A stretch of 64,000 bases of DNA from Pandoraea sp. Lineage in GTDB: Bacteria; Pseudomonadota; Gammaproteobacteria; Burkholderiales; Burkholderiaceae. The notes under the pieces were generated by a model. The model had not been told where the DNA came from and searched no databases. It worked only from the letters and a program-made list of their open reading frames with translations. How positions within the stretch are numbered: position 1 is the first letter of the stretch; every line of letters starts with the position of its first letter. The DNA is taken from assembly GCF_004297875.1 (NCBI RefSeq), contig NZ_SCSK01000061.1, positions 62,001 to 126,000 of the forward strand, read 5' to 3'. This document shows, in pieces, positions 26,473 to 36,209 of this stretch. Made by a program: the position numbers and the translations under genes.

Positions 26473-27843
26473 TCAGAACCAAACTTGATCCACGAAGTAC
26501 GCGGGTCGCTTGCCGTCGGCGGTGTCCTTGAAACGCGTGCTGTGGGTCTTTACCGCGCCGTACGTACCCTTGCCCGGCTTCGCGATACCACGGTTGTGGC
26601 GCGAGGCCAGCTTGCGCCACGTGACGGGAGAGATATCGGTCGAAACCAGTTGCTCGTCGTCCCAGCCGGTGCCGTCGGCATAGAAGTGCTGCATGGCTTC
26701 GCGAGCGTAGAGATCGCAGTCGTTGAAGCCGTGCAGGCAGAGATCCTTGTAGACGCGATCAAAGCGATACTTGAATTTTTTGCGATCTTCCTCGGTCGGG
26801 CAGATGCGGACCAGCACTTCCCAATACTCGTGCGTGTCGTCCGTGATCGGGACGTACCACTCGTACTGAACGACATGCTCCTCCGGCCAGTTTTCGACCA
26901 TGAGAACACCGGGGAGAACTACCGACGTACGGTAGAAGCGCCCCTTCAAATTGTCGATTTTGAGGCCCAGATCCTTGTTCTCCAGAACTGGTTGCCATTT
27001 GTCGGTGAACAGCCATTGCATCATTCCCTTCGGACCCGTCTCGTCCTCGACGACTTGAATGCAGTCGTCCGCGACCGGCAGGATGCCAAGCGGGAGAACC
27101 CAGTCGTTCACGTGAATGATCGAGTTATCCTTGTGCACCAGGATGTGGGCGTTGTCGAAGCCGTTTTCGCATGCGATACGCCAGTTGCCAAATCCCGTGC
27201 GGTGCATACCGTGCGCAATCGCATCCTTGTCGAGGATCGACGGGGCGGCAGGCCACAGCGGGTGCGGGAAGCGCTCACTGTTTTCCGGAAAGCGGAACGG
27301 AAGGTCGTCCGACAGCGGGGGAACATCTTCGAGAGGAAAGTCGTCTTCACGCACGAATACGAAAATCATGCCCGCGACTTCTTCAACCGGATACGTCGTG
27401 ATGCCGGTCGTGCCGATCAGCTTGTCTTCAGGATTGGCGACGATGGTGCTGAGCTTGCCGTCGTCCAGATTGAACGTGAAGCCGTGGTACCAGCAGGTGA
27501 TCGTTTCCTTATTGAAGCACATCGGCTTTTCAGACAGGCGAATGCCGCGATGCACGCATTGATCCTTGACGGCAAAAACCTGGCCGTTCACTCGACGCAG
27601 TGCGATGGGAACGCCTGCAATTTGAATACCTTTCACACTCGGGACGATATCCTCGTCGCCGCCTTCGCCATTCACCACTTCCACAAGCTCCCTGCTGAAC
27701 ATCGCCGGGTACCAGTGGTTGATGAAGCCCCATGCCGCATCCTTGTAGGGCTGATATTGCGATTGCGACTTTGCATCGTTATAGCGAGTGTCGCTGATCG
27801 AATGCTGAACAACGCGACGACGAACAACCGGCTGATCGGACAT
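26473..27843 (-). CDS. Carbazole-1,9a-dioxygenase-like Rieske oxygenase, alpha subunit
   Basis: 456 residues. Rieske ligands are Cys96, His98, Cys117 and His120 (CVHRG...CWYH). The mononuclear-iron site is His233, His237 and Asp377 (NAHILVH; NDCDLYAREAM), with the bridging Asp230. Many segments match CarAa, the carbazole angular dioxygenase (NHWYP.MFS, ITCWYH, NWR.A.ENGFD, LPLG, PGVL.V, WYVPI...TH, AREAM..FYAD), but it is about 70 residues longer. AGGAG precedes ATG 27843. No beta subunit is encoded, as in CarAa. It probably opens the pathway by attacking an aromatic ring; the exact substrate is unknown. Confidence 0.92.
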   Translation of the reverse strand: MSDQPVVRRRVVQHSISDTRYNDAKSQSQYQPYKDAAWGFINHWYPAMFSRELVEVVNGEGGDEDIVPSVKGIQIAGVPIALRRVNGQVFAVKDQCVHRGIRLSEKPMCFNKETITCWYHGFTFNLDDGKLSTIVANPEDKLIGTTGITTYPVEEVAGMIFVFVREDDFPLEDVPPLSDDLPFRFPENSERFPHPLWPAAPSILDKDAIAHGMHRTGFGNWRIACENGFDNAHILVHKDNSIIHVNDWVLPLGILPVADDCIQVVEDETGPKGMMQWLFTDKWQPVLENKDLGLKIDNLKGRFYRTSVVLPGVLMVENWPEEHVVQYEWYVPITDDTHEYWEVLVRICPTEEDRKKFKYRFDRVYKDLCLHGFNDCDLYAREAMQHFYADGTGWDDEQLVSTDISPVTWRKLASRHNRGIAKPGKGTYGAVKTHSTRFKDTADGKRPAYFVDQVWF

Positions 27844-28477
27844 TTATGTGTCTCCTGGTTAGCTAGGCAAACGTGTGTTGAGCACACTTAATCGTTGGTA
27901 CGGCTTCGCACCGAATACCTTTTGCGGACTTGGTAGCGAGTGACCACGAAGAAATACTATTCGGTCGCCGGGACACGGGCACTCCAATGACTACGCGCTC
28001 TATCCCGTTCGTGCATCCAACGTGCATTCCTCGGGTTTATCCTGATAAATGGATAAGGGCCCCTGAGAGGTCCTGCATCGCAAATAAGGCGCAGGAGCAA
28101 CGTTGGCCTTTTGTTTTTTTATATCGGGCAGTTCGCTCGGCAGCACGGCGCAATCCTTGCAGCGCTTCAGCCATGCACATCGTTGAGGGAATTCGGGTGT
28201 CGCGCTTCGGCCTTTTGATCGGCCTTTTCGATCACCGCGTAGCAGTCGAGCGTGCGCGCTGCCGCGCCCGCGGCCGCATAGTGCTCAGCTGATCGGCTGT
28301 TTCACCGAGAGCATGCAATGGGGCGCGACGGTTGTGTGGCGGATTCGGCGTGCCAATGTCGCCGAGCCTATGAACGCCCGCGCCTGGCTCAGGCCAGCCG
28401 ATGCCGGGGCAGGTAATGTTGATCTGCGCTTGATTATTCGAACTTGCGCATGGGTGCGTTCTTCGACGCCAATTGCC
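27844..28477. other. Intergenic region between AraC regulator and oxygenase
   Basis: A 634-bp stretch with no protein gene that I can support on either strand. It contains the inverted repeat at 28037-28056 and is the only large gap inside the catabolic cluster apart from 29462-29955, so it is the likely main promoter region of the oxygenase and downstream genes. Confidence 0.5.
28037..28056. promoter_or_regulatory. Inverted repeat upstream of the Rieske oxygenase
   Basis: A perfect 6-bp inverted repeat, TTATCC-N8-GGATAA, lies about 190 bp before the oxygenase start. The 27844-28477 region has no gene and must hold the promoter of the oxygenase. AraC-type regulators usually bind direct rather than inverted repeats, so the link to the adjacent regulator is weak. 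Confidence 0.3.
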
Positions 28478-29461
28478 TTAGCGAGCGAGGGTTTCGCTCG
28501 GGCTCTCGCCGAACCAACGTTTGTAGTCGGTGGTGAAGTGCCCCAGATGGGCGAACCCCCACTGGTATGCTATTGCTGTCACTGTTGTACTTTTCGGATC
28601 GGACCTCAACAACTGCTCCCGCACCCGATTGAGTCTGACGCTCTTTAAAAGAAGCATGGGAGATGTGTTTCGATACCGGCGAAATCCTGCATATAGCGAA
28701 CTCGCGCTGACGCCCACATGCTCGGCGATGCTGCCTACCGTAATCGGCTCGTGCGCCCGCTCCTCGATAAAGAGTTCCGCCTTCCTGATGAAAGCCGGAG
28801 TCACGGAACGCGAGCGCTCCTCATGAAGCGCCAAACTATGGTTGCTTGTATGGCTAAGCAGCAACAGCGACCCAATCATATGCTCGATTTGTGCCGCCAG
28901 CAAAGGCGACGACGATTGAGCTCCCTCGAGGAAGTCGAACAGCCATTGCATGGTGAATGCCCACCGCCTGCCGGCCGCGGAATCCAGCGGCATAGCGGTT
29001 TCGAATTCGACCTTGGTTTGCGAACCGTTGCCGAGATGCTGCCCACACAGGCGCTCCACCAAATCGCGATTGATCCGGAGAATCAGCTTTTCGGTGCCTT
29101 TGCCGTGATTGATTTCGTGTTGCTGCCTCGCATTGAGTATCGAGCCAACCGTGGGCGAAGAGTAGACGGTCTCGTTGCCACGGATGATACGCTCGCCACC
29201 ACTTAGCGGCACCTGCACCAGATAGAAGTCATCAAACGTATTGGGCCGGATCGTGACATCGCCGCCGTAAGTCATACGTCCGATGCCGATGGAGCCATAC
29301 CGCCGATAGAGCAGACGAGCGTTGAGCTCGCCTCGAACATCGATGTTTCGAAGCTCGTTTTCGCAAAACGTGCGCGTGCCCCACTGCCGGGCTTGCTCGA
29401 TATCACGCGTCAGAAACAATTCTGTATCGGATGGAGGAGTCGGATTCGTCATTGGATTCAT
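28478..29461 (-). CDS. AraC-family regulator of the catabolic cluster
   Basis: 327 residues. An N-terminal AraC_binding_2-like sensor domain (PTVGSILNARQQHEINHG region) precedes a C-terminal helix-turn-helix pair (ITVGSIAEHVGVSASSLYAGF and WGFAHLGHFTTDYKRWFGESP). Proteins of this layout control aromatic dioxygenase operons. It is upstream of and in the same orientation as the oxygenase, and probably activates it in response to the substrate or an early metabolite. The 494-bp gap to the acyl-CoA ligase (29462-29955) contains no gene. Confidence 0.87.
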   Translation of the reverse strand: MNPMTNPTPPSDTELFLTRDIEQARQWGTRTFCENELRNIDVRGELNARLLYRRYGSIGIGRMTYGGDVTIRPNTFDDFYLVQVPLSGGERIIRGNETVYSSPTVGSILNARQQHEINHGKGTEKLILRINRDLVERLCGQHLGNGSQTKVEFETAMPLDSAAGRRWAFTMQWLFDFLEGAQSSSPLLAAQIEHMIGSLLLLSHTSNHSLALHEERSRSVTPAFIRKAELFIEERAHEPITVGSIAEHVGVSASSLYAGFRRYRNTSPMLLLKSVRLNRVREQLLRSDPKSTTVTAIAYQWGFAHLGHFTTDYKRWFGESPSETLAR

Positions 29462-29955
29462 CTTGCAACGCGCTTTTCGGTGTCATCTATTTCTCAAGTT
29501 TGAAATCGTCAACCAGGGTCTGAGCCGGGTGATTAACCAGTATTGCATGCTTGCCGACAATCCGCTCATGCGCATTTTCCCTATCTACAATACTGGCTCG
29601 CGCCCTTCGCCAGTACGGGCGGGATTTCACTCCATTCGAGTTACACCCTCTGCGTCAGCTGGCCGGCATGAATCAACGCCAACGAGGGCACTCCCGCGGG
29701 TCCCACGGTCAGTCCCTCGACTCGCGAACGGAGGCCTGATCCGTCCGCGCGGCTTTGGCGTGGCCGCTAACTCGAGCCGCGAGCAATGTCCGCGCTGGCG
29801 GTGCGGGTTCCTGACGGGCATGCCGAGCGCGAATTCCTTCATAAACCCGCTAATTTACTGTGCTGTAGGTTGCCGCCTCATACCTGCCCGCCACGCCTAA
29901 ACTGAACTTTACTAGATTCCGTAACGTAGCGTTTGTCGAGGAAAATCCCTGCGAA
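29462..29955. other. Intergenic region, nothing identified
   Basis: A 494-bp gap between the acyl-CoA ligase stop and the AraC regulator start. I see no supported coding sequence, RNA gene or strong hairpin terminator. It presumably carries the promoter of the regulator. Confidence 0.4.
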
Positions 29956-31602
29956 TTAGCCATGATCAATCGCGCGGGCCAAATCAAGCTGCTTGCGCAA
30001 TGCGAATTTTTGAATTTTTCCGGTCGCGGTCTTGGGCAGCTCGCCAAAGCGCACGGCCTTGGGAATCTTGAACGATGCCAGGAGCGAGCGGCAATGAGCG
30101 ACGATTTCATCGGCCGTGCACGCCATGCCAGGCCGGAGTTCGACAAACGCACATGGAACCTCGCCCCACTTCGGGTCCGGCTGGGCCACGACCGCGACTA
30201 CCGACACTGCAGCGTGCCGGTAGATTGCATCTTCGATCTCGATGCTGGAGATATTTTCTCCACCCGAGATAATGATGTCCTTGCTGCGATCCTTGAGTTT
30301 CACGTACCCATCCGCAGTCAGAACGCCCAGGTCGCCTGTATGAAACCACCCGCCGGAGAACGCTTCGTCCGTCGCCCTCCGGTTCTTCAGGTAACCTTTC
30401 ATGGTCAGATTGCCCCGAAACACGACCTCGCCGATGGTCTCGCCGTCTCGAGGCACTTCCTGCATGGTCTGCGGATCGACCACCGTGGTTCCGGCCTGAA
30501 GGTGGAATCGAACGCCTTGGCGCGCATTCATTTCCGCGCGCTCCCGTTGGCTCAGTGCGGCCCACGAATCCTGTACGGCGCAAACCGCGGCAGGACCGTA
30601 GACCTCGGTCAACCCATAGACATGAGTCAACTCAAACCCAATGGCCTCCATGCGGGCCAGTACGGTTGATGATGGTGCCGCCCCCGCCACCGTGGCCTTA
30701 ACCCGATGCGTGATACCCGTGCGCCATTCATCCGGCGCGTCCGCCAGGGCGGAGTGAACGATCGGCGCACCCGAATAATGCGTCACGCAATGCTCTCGGA
30801 TCAAATCGAAAACGACTTTGGCGTCGACTCGGCGCAAGCATACATTGGTGCCGGCACGAGCTGCGATAGTCCATGGGAAGCACCAGCCGTTGCAATGAAA
30901 CATGGGCAGCGTCCACAGGTAGACCGGATGCTTTGCCATGTCCCATTCGAGCACATTGCTCGTCGCCGTAAGATGCGCGCCGCGATGGGAATAGACCACG
31001 CCTTTTGGCTTGCCTGTCGTACCTGACGTGTAATTAAGCGCGATTGCGTCCCATTCGTCGAGTGGCAGCAGATATTGGAAATTGGAATCCCCCTTTGCAA
31101 TCAGGCTGTCGTAGCTCGTGGCCTGTGCCAAAACGTTACCGTCGGCGACAGCGAACGTGTCCTGGACCTTGATGATCGTCAGATCCGGACGAGCCGCAGC
31201 CACAGCCTGCGCAACGGCTGCGTACTCGGTGTCAATGATCAGTGCACGAGCCTCACCGTGATCGAGCATGTAAAGTATTGCGTCGGCATCGAGTCGGGTA
31301 TTGAGTGCGTTCAATACCGCCCCGGCCATGGGGACGCCGAAGTGAGCTTCCACCATCTCCGGAATGTTGGGGAGCATCGCGGCGACCGTATCGCCACGCT
31401 GAATGCCCATCTGAACGAGGGCGCTGGACAGCCTGACACATCGTTCGAAGGTTTCTCGCCATGTTCGTTTTACCTGACCATACAGAATTGCAACCTTGTC
31501 ACCATAGACTTCCGACGCTCGAACCAGGAAATCCACAGGTGTCAGCGGGGCGTAATTGGCGTTGCGGCGCTGCAAACCGTCTTCATACATTTGCATTCGC
31601 AC
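29956..31602 (-). CDS. Acyl-CoA ligase (AMP-binding enzyme)
   Basis: 548 residues, ANL superfamily. The P-loop motif YTSGTTGKPKGV, YGLTEVYGP, TGDLG, the hinge KDRSKDIIISGGENISS and the catalytic Lys in the PKTATGKIQK tail are all present. It resembles medium-chain or aryl acyl-CoA synthetases (AlkK/FadD-like). It activates a carboxylic acid with ATP and CoA. It is the first gene of the minus-strand catabolic cluster and might activate an acid released by C-C hydrolase or amidase action. GGAG precedes ATG 31602; ATGs at 31596 and 31590 are possible. Confidence 0.88.
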   Translation of the reverse strand: MRMQMYEDGLQRRNANYAPLTPVDFLVRASEVYGDKVAILYGQVKRTWRETFERCVRLSSALVQMGIQRGDTVAAMLPNIPEMVEAHFGVPMAGAVLNALNTRLDADAILYMLDHGEARALIIDTEYAAVAQAVAAARPDLTIIKVQDTFAVADGNVLAQATSYDSLIAKGDSNFQYLLPLDEWDAIALNYTSGTTGKPKGVVYSHRGAHLTATSNVLEWDMAKHPVYLWTLPMFHCNGWCFPWTIAARAGTNVCLRRVDAKVVFDLIREHCVTHYSGAPIVHSALADAPDEWRTGITHRVKATVAGAAPSSTVLARMEAIGFELTHVYGLTEVYGPAAVCAVQDSWAALSQRERAEMNARQGVRFHLQAGTTVVDPQTMQEVPRDGETIGEVVFRGNLTMKGYLKNRRATDEAFSGGWFHTGDLGVLTADGYVKLKDRSKDIIISGGENISSIEIEDAIYRHAAVSVVAVVAQPDPKWGEVPCAFVELRPGMACTADEIVAHCRSLLASFKIPKAVRFGELPKTATGKIQKFALRKQLDLARAIDHG

Positions 31603-31854
31603 TGTCTCCGTCTATTTTTAGGCGCTCTCTCGTCGGTGCCGGATCGCCACCCAATTCCGGACAAGATCGCTTAGGCAGACTATTCCGCTCTCTCTCGAGC
31701 GGCTATCCAAATCGCGCATCGGCTATCCCGATACCACAGGAAATGGCGCTATCGCCAGGCAGATCGGCACCGATGCGCAACCGTTGAGCCCCCGCTTTTT
31801 TCCGCGCCTCCCGCGCTAATGCGCTTGAAGGCATCCCCGCTATCCCCCGCTTCC

Positions 31855-31868
31855 TTGTGCTAAATCAA
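31855..31868 (+). promoter_or_regulatory. FNR/Anr-like box upstream of ppsA
   Basis: TTGTG-CTAA-ATCAA matches 8 of 10 positions of the FNR/Anr consensus TTGAT-N4-ATCAA. It is centred about 133 bp before the ppsA start. A better match lies upstream of the CBS-domain gene at the other end of this gene group, which supports it being real. Confidence 0.45.
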
Positions 31869-31994
31869 GCCGCCGGCCCAAGCCGGGTGCAACGATGACA
31901 AGGCGCCGTTATCGCGGGCGCCGTGGCATTCGCGCAGGCGGCGCTTCGGCCCGCTGCGCGGTTGCGGGCCCTGCGGGTTTTGGAGGAGGCGGAG

Positions 31995-34418
31995 ATGAGC
32001 GACGATATTTCACGCGTGGTGTGGTTCGAGGATTTGCGCCGCACCGACGTGCCGACAGTTGGCGGCAAGAACGCCTCGCTGGGCGAGTTGATCAGCGCGC
32101 TGGCGCCGCAGGGCATTCAGGTGCCGCCCGGTTTTGCGCTGACGGCGGCGGCGTACTGGGAATATCTCGACGCCAATCATTTGCGCCCGGTGCTTGCTTC
32201 GCTGCTCGACGATCTGACGGCCGGCAAGCGCACGCTGGCCGAGGCCGGCCAGGCGATTCGCCGCGCGATGCTCGATGGCGATTGGCCGGCGGCGACCGCG
32301 CGGGCGGTGGCGCAGGCTTATGCCGAGCTCAATCGCCGCAGCCGTCGCGCCGAGGTGGACGTGGCGGTGCGCTCGAGCGCGACGGCCGAGGATTTGCCGG
32401 ACGCCAGCTTCGCTGGCCAGCAGGAAACCTTTTTGAATATGCGCGGCGAGCGCGCGGTGCTCGATGCGTGCCGCCGCTGCTATGCGTCGCTGTTCACCGA
32501 CCGGGCGATCAGTTACCGGCAGGCCAAGGGCTTCGATCATATGAAGGTGGCGCTGTCGGTGGGCGTGCAGCGCATGGTGCGCTCCGACCGCGGCGGCGCC
32601 GGCGTGATGTTTACGATCGATACCGAGACCGGCTTTGACAAGGTGGTGCTGATCAACGCGGCCTGGGGGCTTGGCGAGAGCGTGGTGCAAGGCTCGGTCG
32701 ACCCCGACGAGTACGAGGTGTTCAAGCCGCTGCTGTCGGATGCCGCGCTGGCCCCGATCATCGGCAAGCGGTGCGGCGCGAAGGAACACAAGCTGATTTA
32801 CGCGGCGGACGGCCAGGGCACCCAGGGCGCCACGCAATACGTGGCCACCGCCCGGGCCGAGCGCGCCGCTTTTGTGCTCGACGACGCGCAGATCCTCGCG
32901 CTGTCGCGCTGGGGCTGCCTGATCGAGGCGCATTACGGCCGGCCGATGGACATCGAATGGGCCAGGGACGGCGAGACCGGCGAGATGTTTATCGTGCAGG
33001 CCCGGCCCGAGACCGTGCAGTCGCGTCGCGAAGCGGGCGCGACGAAGGTCTATCGCATCAGGAAGGCCGGCCGCACGCTGGCCACCGGCGTGAGCATTGG
33101 CGATGCGGTGGCCACCGGCCAGGTGTGCATCATCGAGAGCCCGCGCGAGATGGCGCGGTTCGTCGACGGCGCGATTCTGGTCACGCAGTCGACCGACCCC
33201 GACTGGGTGCCGGTGATGCGCCGCGCCTCGGCCATCGTCACCAACGAAGGCGGCCGCACCTCGCACGCGGCGATCGTGAGCCGCGAGCTCGGGCTGCCGG
33301 CGATCGTCGGCACCGGCAACGCGACCGAGGTGCTGCATGACCAGCAGGCGGTGACGGTGTCCTGCGCGCAGGGGCGCGAAGGGTTCGTCTATGAGGGGCT
33401 GGCCGAGTATGACGTCGAGAAGGTCGATTTCACGCAGCTGCCGGCCACGCGCACCAAGATCATGCTCAATCTGGCCAACCCGGCCGCGGCGTTTCGCTGG
33501 TGGCGGGTGCCGGCCGATGGCATCGGCCTGGCGCGCATGGAGTTCGTGGTGAGCAACCTGATCAAGATCCATCCAATGGCGCTGGTGCGCTACGACACGC
33601 TGGCCGATGCACAGGCCAAGACCGTCATCGCCGGGCTCACCGCCGGTTACGAAAGCAAGACGGAATATTTCGTCGATCGCCTGGCGCGCGGGCTCGGCAG
33701 GATCGCGGCGCTGCAATACCCGCACCCGGTGATCGTGCGCATGAGCGACTTCAAGACCAATGAGTATGCGCACCTGATCGGCGGCGCGGCGTTCGAGCCG
33801 AAGGAAGAGAACCCGATGCTGGGCTTTCGGGGCGCGTCGCGCTATTACTCGCCGCGTTATCGCGAGGGCTTCGCGCTGGAATGCCAGGCGATTGCCCGCC
33901 TGCGCAACCAGTTGGGGTTTACCAATGTGATCGTGATGATTCCGTTTTGCCGCTCAGCCAGGGAGGCCGATCGCGTGCTTGCCGCCATGGCGGAAAACGG
34001 CCTGGTGCGCGGGCAGGCGGGGCTGGAGGTGTACGTGATGTGCGAGATTCCGTCGAATGTGATTCTGGCGCAGGCGTTCGCGCAGCGCTTCGACGGCTTC
34101 TCGATCGGCAGCAACGATCTGACCCAGCTCACGCTCGGCGTCGACCGCGACTCCGCCGAGCTCTCCGAGCTGTTCGACGAGCAGGACGACGCCGTCAAAT
34201 GGATGATCCGCAACGTCATCACCGAAGCGCACAAGAGCGGCGCGCATGTCGGCCTGTGCGGGCAGGCGCCGAGCGATCACCCCGAGTTCGCCGAGTTTCT
34301 GGTCGAGTGCGGCATCGACTCGATGTCGGTGAGCCCCGACAGTTTCATTGCGGTCAAGCGGCGCGTCGCGCGCGCCGAGGCTGCCCACCAGCCGGGCGCG
34401 ACGCCCCCGGCCCTTTGA
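31995..34418 (+). CDS. ppsA: Phosphoenolpyruvate synthase
   Basis: About 807 residues, slightly longer than E. coli PpsA. It has the N-terminal ATP-grasp domain (TVGGKNASLGEL; VRSSATAEDLPDASFAGQQ), the phospho-carrier histidine in GGRTSHAAIVSRELG and a C-terminal PEP-binding TIM barrel with GLCGQAPSDHP (active-site Cys). It converts pyruvate plus ATP to PEP, AMP and phosphate. The start at ATG 31995 has GGAGG upstream; the in-frame ATG at 31923 adds an Ala/Arg-rich leader. It is followed 18 nt later by a PfkB kinase gene. An FNR-like box precedes it. Confidence 0.94.
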   Translation: MSDDISRVVWFEDLRRTDVPTVGGKNASLGELISALAPQGIQVPPGFALTAAAYWEYLDANHLRPVLASLLDDLTAGKRTLAEAGQAIRRAMLDGDWPAATARAVAQAYAELNRRSRRAEVDVAVRSSATAEDLPDASFAGQQETFLNMRGERAVLDACRRCYASLFTDRAISYRQAKGFDHMKVALSVGVQRMVRSDRGGAGVMFTIDTETGFDKVVLINAAWGLGESVVQGSVDPDEYEVFKPLLSDAALAPIIGKRCGAKEHKLIYAADGQGTQGATQYVATARAERAAFVLDDAQILALSRWGCLIEAHYGRPMDIEWARDGETGEMFIVQARPETVQSRREAGATKVYRIRKAGRTLATGVSIGDAVATGQVCIIESPREMARFVDGAILVTQSTDPDWVPVMRRASAIVTNEGGRTSHAAIVSRELGLPAIVGTGNATEVLHDQQAVTVSCAQGREGFVYEGLAEYDVEKVDFTQLPATRTKIMLNLANPAAAFRWWRVPADGIGLARMEFVVSNLIKIHPMALVRYDTLADAQAKTVIAGLTAGYESKTEYFVDRLARGLGRIAALQYPHPVIVRMSDFKTNEYAHLIGGAAFEPKEENPMLGFRGASRYYSPRYREGFALECQAIARLRNQLGFTNVIVMIPFCRSAREADRVLAAMAENGLVRGQAGLEVYVMCEIPSNVILAQAFAQRFDGFSIGSNDLTQLTLGVDRDSAELSELFDEQDDAVKWMIRNVITEAHKSGAHVGLCGQAPSDHPEFAEFLVECGIDSMSVSPDSFIAVKRRVARAEAAHQPGATPPAL

Positions 34419-34436
34419 GCGAGGCACAGCCCTGCG

Positions 34437-35384
34437 ATGCCCGAGATCCTGACCTTCACGCCGAACCCGTCGATCGACGTGTTCACCACCGTCGACAAAG
34501 TGATCGATACGCGCAAGATGCGCTGCGGCGCCGAGCGGCGTGACCCGGGCGGCGGCGGCGTGAACGTCGCGCGCGTCGTGCAGCGGCTGGGCGGCAGTTG
34601 CACCGCCGTGGTGATGGCCGGCGGCCAGACCGGCGCCATGCTGCGGCAGTTGCTCGAGGCCGAACAGGTGGCCACCGCGTGCGTCGACATCGCCGGCCAC
34701 ACGCGCGAGAGCTTCTCGGTGCTCGAGACCAGCACGGGGCGCGAGTTCCGCTTTGTGCTGCCGGGCCCGGTCATCACCGGCAACGACTGGCAGCGCTGTC
34801 TGGATGCGGTGGCCGCGTTCGATCCGGCCCCGCGCTTTCTGGTGCTCAGCGGCCGGCTGCCGCCGGGCGCGCCCATCGACGGCTATGCGCAGCTGGCGCG
34901 TGCGGCTGCCGGGCGCGGCACGCAGGTCGCGCTCGATACCTCGGGGCCGGCACTGGCCGCGGCGCTCGAGGCGGGCGTGGCGATCGTCAAGCCCAGCGTC
35001 GACGAATTGCGCGAATTGACGGGCGAGCCGCTGGCCGACGAGGCCCAGTGGTGCGAGGCTGCGCGGCAGATCGTGCGCGACGGCCGCGCGCGCATCGTCG
35101 CGCTGACGCTGGGCGGGCGTGGCGCGCTGCTGGTCGAGCGCGACCGGGTGCTGCGTGCGCCGGCGCTACCGGTCAGGATGGTGAGCGCGATCGGCGCGGG
35201 TGATAGTTTCCTGGCGGCGCTGGTGTGGGCGTTAAACCGCGGCGCCGGCACCGGCGAGGCATTCCGCTATGGCATGGCGGCTGCCGCGGCGGCGCTGCTG
35301 AGCGCCGGCACGGGCCTGTGCCGCTGGGAGGACGTCGAGCGCCTCTACCACGAAGCGTCGAGCCACCCGACGGCGCTCGGGTAG
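34437..35384 (+). CDS. PfkB-family sugar kinase (1-phosphofructokinase-like)
   Basis: 315 residues, ribokinase/PfkB family. It begins ILTFTPNPSIDVFT, typical of 1-phosphofructokinase/tagatose-6-phosphate kinase, and has the DPGGGGVNVARVV substrate motif and the SAIGAGDSFLAALV anion-hole and catalytic Asp motif. It phosphorylates a sugar phosphate with ATP. It probably forms an operon with ppsA; the pairing of PEP synthase, PfkB and a CBS protein recurs in oxygen- or stress-responsive islands of proteobacteria. The exact sugar is uncertain. Confidence 0.88.
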   Translation: MPEILTFTPNPSIDVFTTVDKVIDTRKMRCGAERRDPGGGGVNVARVVQRLGGSCTAVVMAGGQTGAMLRQLLEAEQVATACVDIAGHTRESFSVLETSTGREFRFVLPGPVITGNDWQRCLDAVAAFDPAPRFLVLSGRLPPGAPIDGYAQLARAAAGRGTQVALDTSGPALAAALEAGVAIVKPSVDELRELTGEPLADEAQWCEAARQIVRDGRARIVALTLGGRGALLVERDRVLRAPALPVRMVSAIGAGDSFLAALVWALNRGAGTGEAFRYGMAAAAAALLSAGTGLCRWEDVERLYHEASSHPTALG

Positions 35385-35411
35385 TTCAGCGGGCGATGCA
35401 GCAGCGGCATG

Positions 35412-36101
35412 CTAGAGGCCGATGGGGATCGGAGGCTGCTCGGTGTGATCGACAACGCGCTTGACCCCGGGTATGCCCTCGGCCGCCACGCGCACTGCGT
35501 CGACCGATGCCTGCGAGCTGAAGACGCCCCACAGATGCACGACGCCATCACGCACGATCACGCCGCGGCCGGCAAAACCCCATGGCTGGCCTGCCAGTTC
35601 CGCCAGGAGCCGCTCGCGTATTTCGTGATCCGAAACGAATTCGTCGACTGCCGGCTGCGGCAAGCTGCTGGCAAGCGCTTGAACGAGATTGGCGCGACTG
35701 ATCACCCCGACCACCTTGCCCGCGCGCAATACCGGCACCCGTTTGATACCTCGCGACTCCAGCAGGCCTGCGACGTCGCCGAGCGGCGTCTGCTCGTCGA
35801 CCGACGCCACATCGCGGGTCATCACGTCGGAAACCTGGTGCCCGTGCGATTTAACGTATTCCTGTGCCCGCGCATCGGCTGACAACAATCCCAGCCACCA
35901 GGACCGGTGCTGTTTTTCCGTGCCGAGTTCGGCGCGCCGGATCAGATCGCCTTCGCTAACGATACCGACCAGCTTCCCGCCTTCGTCGATGACCGGGGCA
36001 CCGCTGATGCGATGCTGCAAAAAGAGACCAGCGACATCACGAATTGTCGCGCTGGGTTTGACTGAAATGACATTTGGCGTCATGACATCGCGAGCATGCA
36101 T
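35412..36101 (-). CDS. CBS-domain pair protein with C-terminal BON domain
   Basis: About 229 residues. It has two CBS motifs (MTPNVISVKPSATIRDVA...GIVSEGDLIRRAE and MTRDVASVDEQTPLGDVA...GVISRANLVQALA) and then a BON-like segment (GVIVRDGVVHLWGVFSSQASVDAVRVAAEGIPGV). CBS pairs bind adenine nucleotides, and BON domains bind membranes or lipids, so the protein may report cellular energy state. ATG 36101 has AGGAG upstream. It is convergent with pfkB, and an FNR/Anr-like box lies about 115 bp before the start. Confidence 0.9.
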   Translation of the reverse strand: MHARDVMTPNVISVKPSATIRDVAGLFLQHRISGAPVIDEGGKLVGIVSEGDLIRRAELGTEKQHRSWWLGLLSADARAQEYVKSHGHQVSDVMTRDVASVDEQTPLGDVAGLLESRGIKRVPVLRAGKVVGVISRANLVQALASSLPQPAVDEFVSDHEIRERLLAELAGQPWGFAGRGVIVRDGVVHLWGVFSSQASVDAVRVAAEGIPGVKRVVDHTEQPPIPIGL

Positions 36102-36209
36102 TGTCCATCTCCTGACAAGGTATTTATGCATCAACGGATCCGCCGTACATCCGGACTCCGACCTATCCTGCAATCGAATTCCAGCTTAATCGTGTGTACG
36201 GGTGCCCTC

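Noticed and set aside
32010..33773. 587-codon open frame antisense to ppsA
   Set aside because: Composition is that of a GC-rich shadow frame (His/Arg/Ala-rich), with no recognised domain, and it lies wholly opposite a clear gene.
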